Shown: positions 63,294-64,000 of the stretch, in pieces
Numbering within the stretch: the first letter of the stretch is position 1
Layout of the letters: each line of letters opens with the position of its first letter
Origin: Ogataea parapolymorpha DL-1
Taxonomy: Eukaryota > Ascomycota > Pichiomycetes > Pichiales > Pichiaceae
DNA: 64,000 nt
NCBI RefSeq assembly: GCF_000187245.1
Contig: NC_027860.1
Coordinates: forward strand, 992,001 to 1,056,000
Direction: 5' to 3'
The notes under the pieces: model-generated
Seen by the model: only the letters and a program-made list of their open reading frames with translations
Databases searched by the model: none
What the model was told of the DNA's origin: nothing
Made by a program: the position numbers and the translations under genes

Positions 63294-64000
63294 CTATATA
63301 TCATCGGGATCGTCCATTTTTTGATTTTCTGCGTAAGGCAAATGTTGCGCCAGGTTTTCTGGAGTTGGTCCAAAGACCACATGATCGTTATTCGAAGTCA
63401 CTGTAGGTTGCTGTAAGTCTTCTGGAACATATTCATCGAGAATCGTTCCTTTGAACTTCGTGTCAGGTTTTTCGCTCAGCTGCCCGCGCAGCACAAAACG
63501 GATCCAGTCCGGGTCCAATCGTATCCCATCTTCGATCGGCTCGTTTTCATTTGCCGGCACGCTCAATGGTTCCAGAGGCTGGGTAGGCTGCCTGTGAAGT
63601 CCTGGCGTTGCTTGGCCCAATGCTGCAGTCAAACTGTTCATCTTCGTATGTATATCCATCGAACTTTTCAGCTCTGCCAATTCAGTGAGGAATTCTTTGT
63701 TTGGTCTAGCCACCTCTCGTAGTCGCGTGTTCATGTCACTTTGGAACCAGTATTCGAAGTTGTTTAGACCCTGTGTAACCAGTCGATCCGAATCATAAGC
63801 GTCCAGCCTGCGCGCTGGCGAGATGATTTTGAGCTCCAGAAAGGCGTCGGAAATATCTTGAATGTTGGGCTCAATGTCATTGCGGGCCTCCATGTATTTT
63901 GTGACAGTTTGTAAGAGCAGCTGAAAATAACGCACGTAAAGGTCGGTGACAAGGTCTAGCGCCCGATTGTTGCATTTGTCAAAGCCATGTGCTTTGAGAA
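63294..64000 (-). CDS. TAF3: TFIID subunit TAF3, C-terminal part (5' end beyond window)
   Basis: Frame is open to the window edge; 234 residues are visible. The first visible part is a histone fold: LKAHGFDKCNNRALDLVTDLY, which matches yeast Taf3 (LKAQGFDRARPSTVDVMTDLY), followed by the LDAYDSDRLVTQGLNNFEYWF region. Later, LDPDWIRFVLRGQL matches Taf3 LDDWIKLVIARQR. Taf3 dimerises with Taf10 within TFIID. Only a few residues at the N-terminus are missing by comparison with Taf3 of S. cerevisiae, where the motif begins about residue 20. The order MRPS16-RRP12-TAF3 is as in S. cerevisiae YPL013C-YPL012W-YPL011C. Confidence 0.9.
   Translation of the reverse strand, partial: LKAHGFDKCNNRALDLVTDLYVRYFQLLLQTVTKYMEARNDIEPNIQDISDAFLELKIISPARRLDAYDSDRLVTQGLNNFEYWFQSDMNTRLREVARPNKEFLTELAELKSSMDIHTKMNSLTAALGQATPGLHRQPTQPLEPLSVPANENEPIEDGIRLDPDWIRFVLRGQLSEKPDTKFKGTILDEYVPEDLQQPTVTSNNDHVVFGPTPENLAQHLPYAENQKMDDPDDI

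Overview
This window is nuclear DNA of a budding yeast (Saccharomycotina). It is gene-dense, with about 45 protein genes and one tRNA. Nearly all genes are single-exon and recognisable as yeast orthologues. The one clear intron (IMG1) has a GTATGT donor and a TTCTAAC branch site only a few bases before the AG. Moderate AT richness, CTG read as leucine at a conserved site of threonine synthase (codon at 5698), unduplicated versions of genes that S. cerevisiae holds as pairs, and genes such as STK19 and a kinesin-3-type motor point to a yeast outside both the CUG-Ser clade and the post-duplication lineage. A methylotrophic yeast such as Komagataella is my best guess; this is an inference, not a proof.

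Layout. 1-4.5 kb: the tail of a Ste20-type kinase (KIC1-like), SNA2, a gene of unknown function with a probable intron, a four-pass membrane protein and a UGA4-like permease with GATA and UAS-GABA-like sites upstream. 5-18 kb: tRNA-Gln(CTG), THR4, RSC6/SNF12, a GSKIP protein, HAT2, IMG1, a YNR021W-like ER protein, an STK19 homologue, MRPL50, BUD23, a sterol acyltransferase, ATP23 and a YCR051W-like ankyrin protein. This block interleaves genes that S. cerevisiae keeps on chromosomes III and XIV, so it looks like the pre-duplication arrangement. 17.8-31.4 kb: UBX2, a kinesin-3-like motor, NPL3, BNA7, TIF35, a DGR2-type WD protein, SED5, PYP1, a CofD-like protein and SSP120.

31.4-43.3 kb: a phospholipase B, YEF3, IDI1, a DUF3445 (heme-dependent N-demethylase-like) membrane protein, and SMC1 with three MCB boxes in its promoter. 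43.3-52.2 kb: LST7, VPS38, VTC2/3, IES1, SMX2, a probable COMA-type kinetochore protein and GNA1. Several of these neighbours are linked on S. cerevisiae chromosome VI. 52.2-64 kb: RPA135, a 0.8-kb intergenic region, THG1, PCS60 and then MRPS16-RRP12-TAF3, which keeps the gene order and orientation of YPL013C-YPL012W-YPL011C. TAF3 runs off the right edge.

There are no operons. Linked functions are mostly ancestral neighbours, though ribosome production (RPA135, RRP12, BUD23, YEF3, TIF35) and mitochondrial translation (IMG1, MRPL50, MRPS16) recur. I saw no transposon, CRISPR array or rRNA gene. The most notable points are the STK19 homologue, the short kinesin-3-like motor, the composite pre-duplication block, a GACGCGTCGAT element shared by three promoters, and substitutions in family motifs of the sterol acyltransferase and the phospholipase B.
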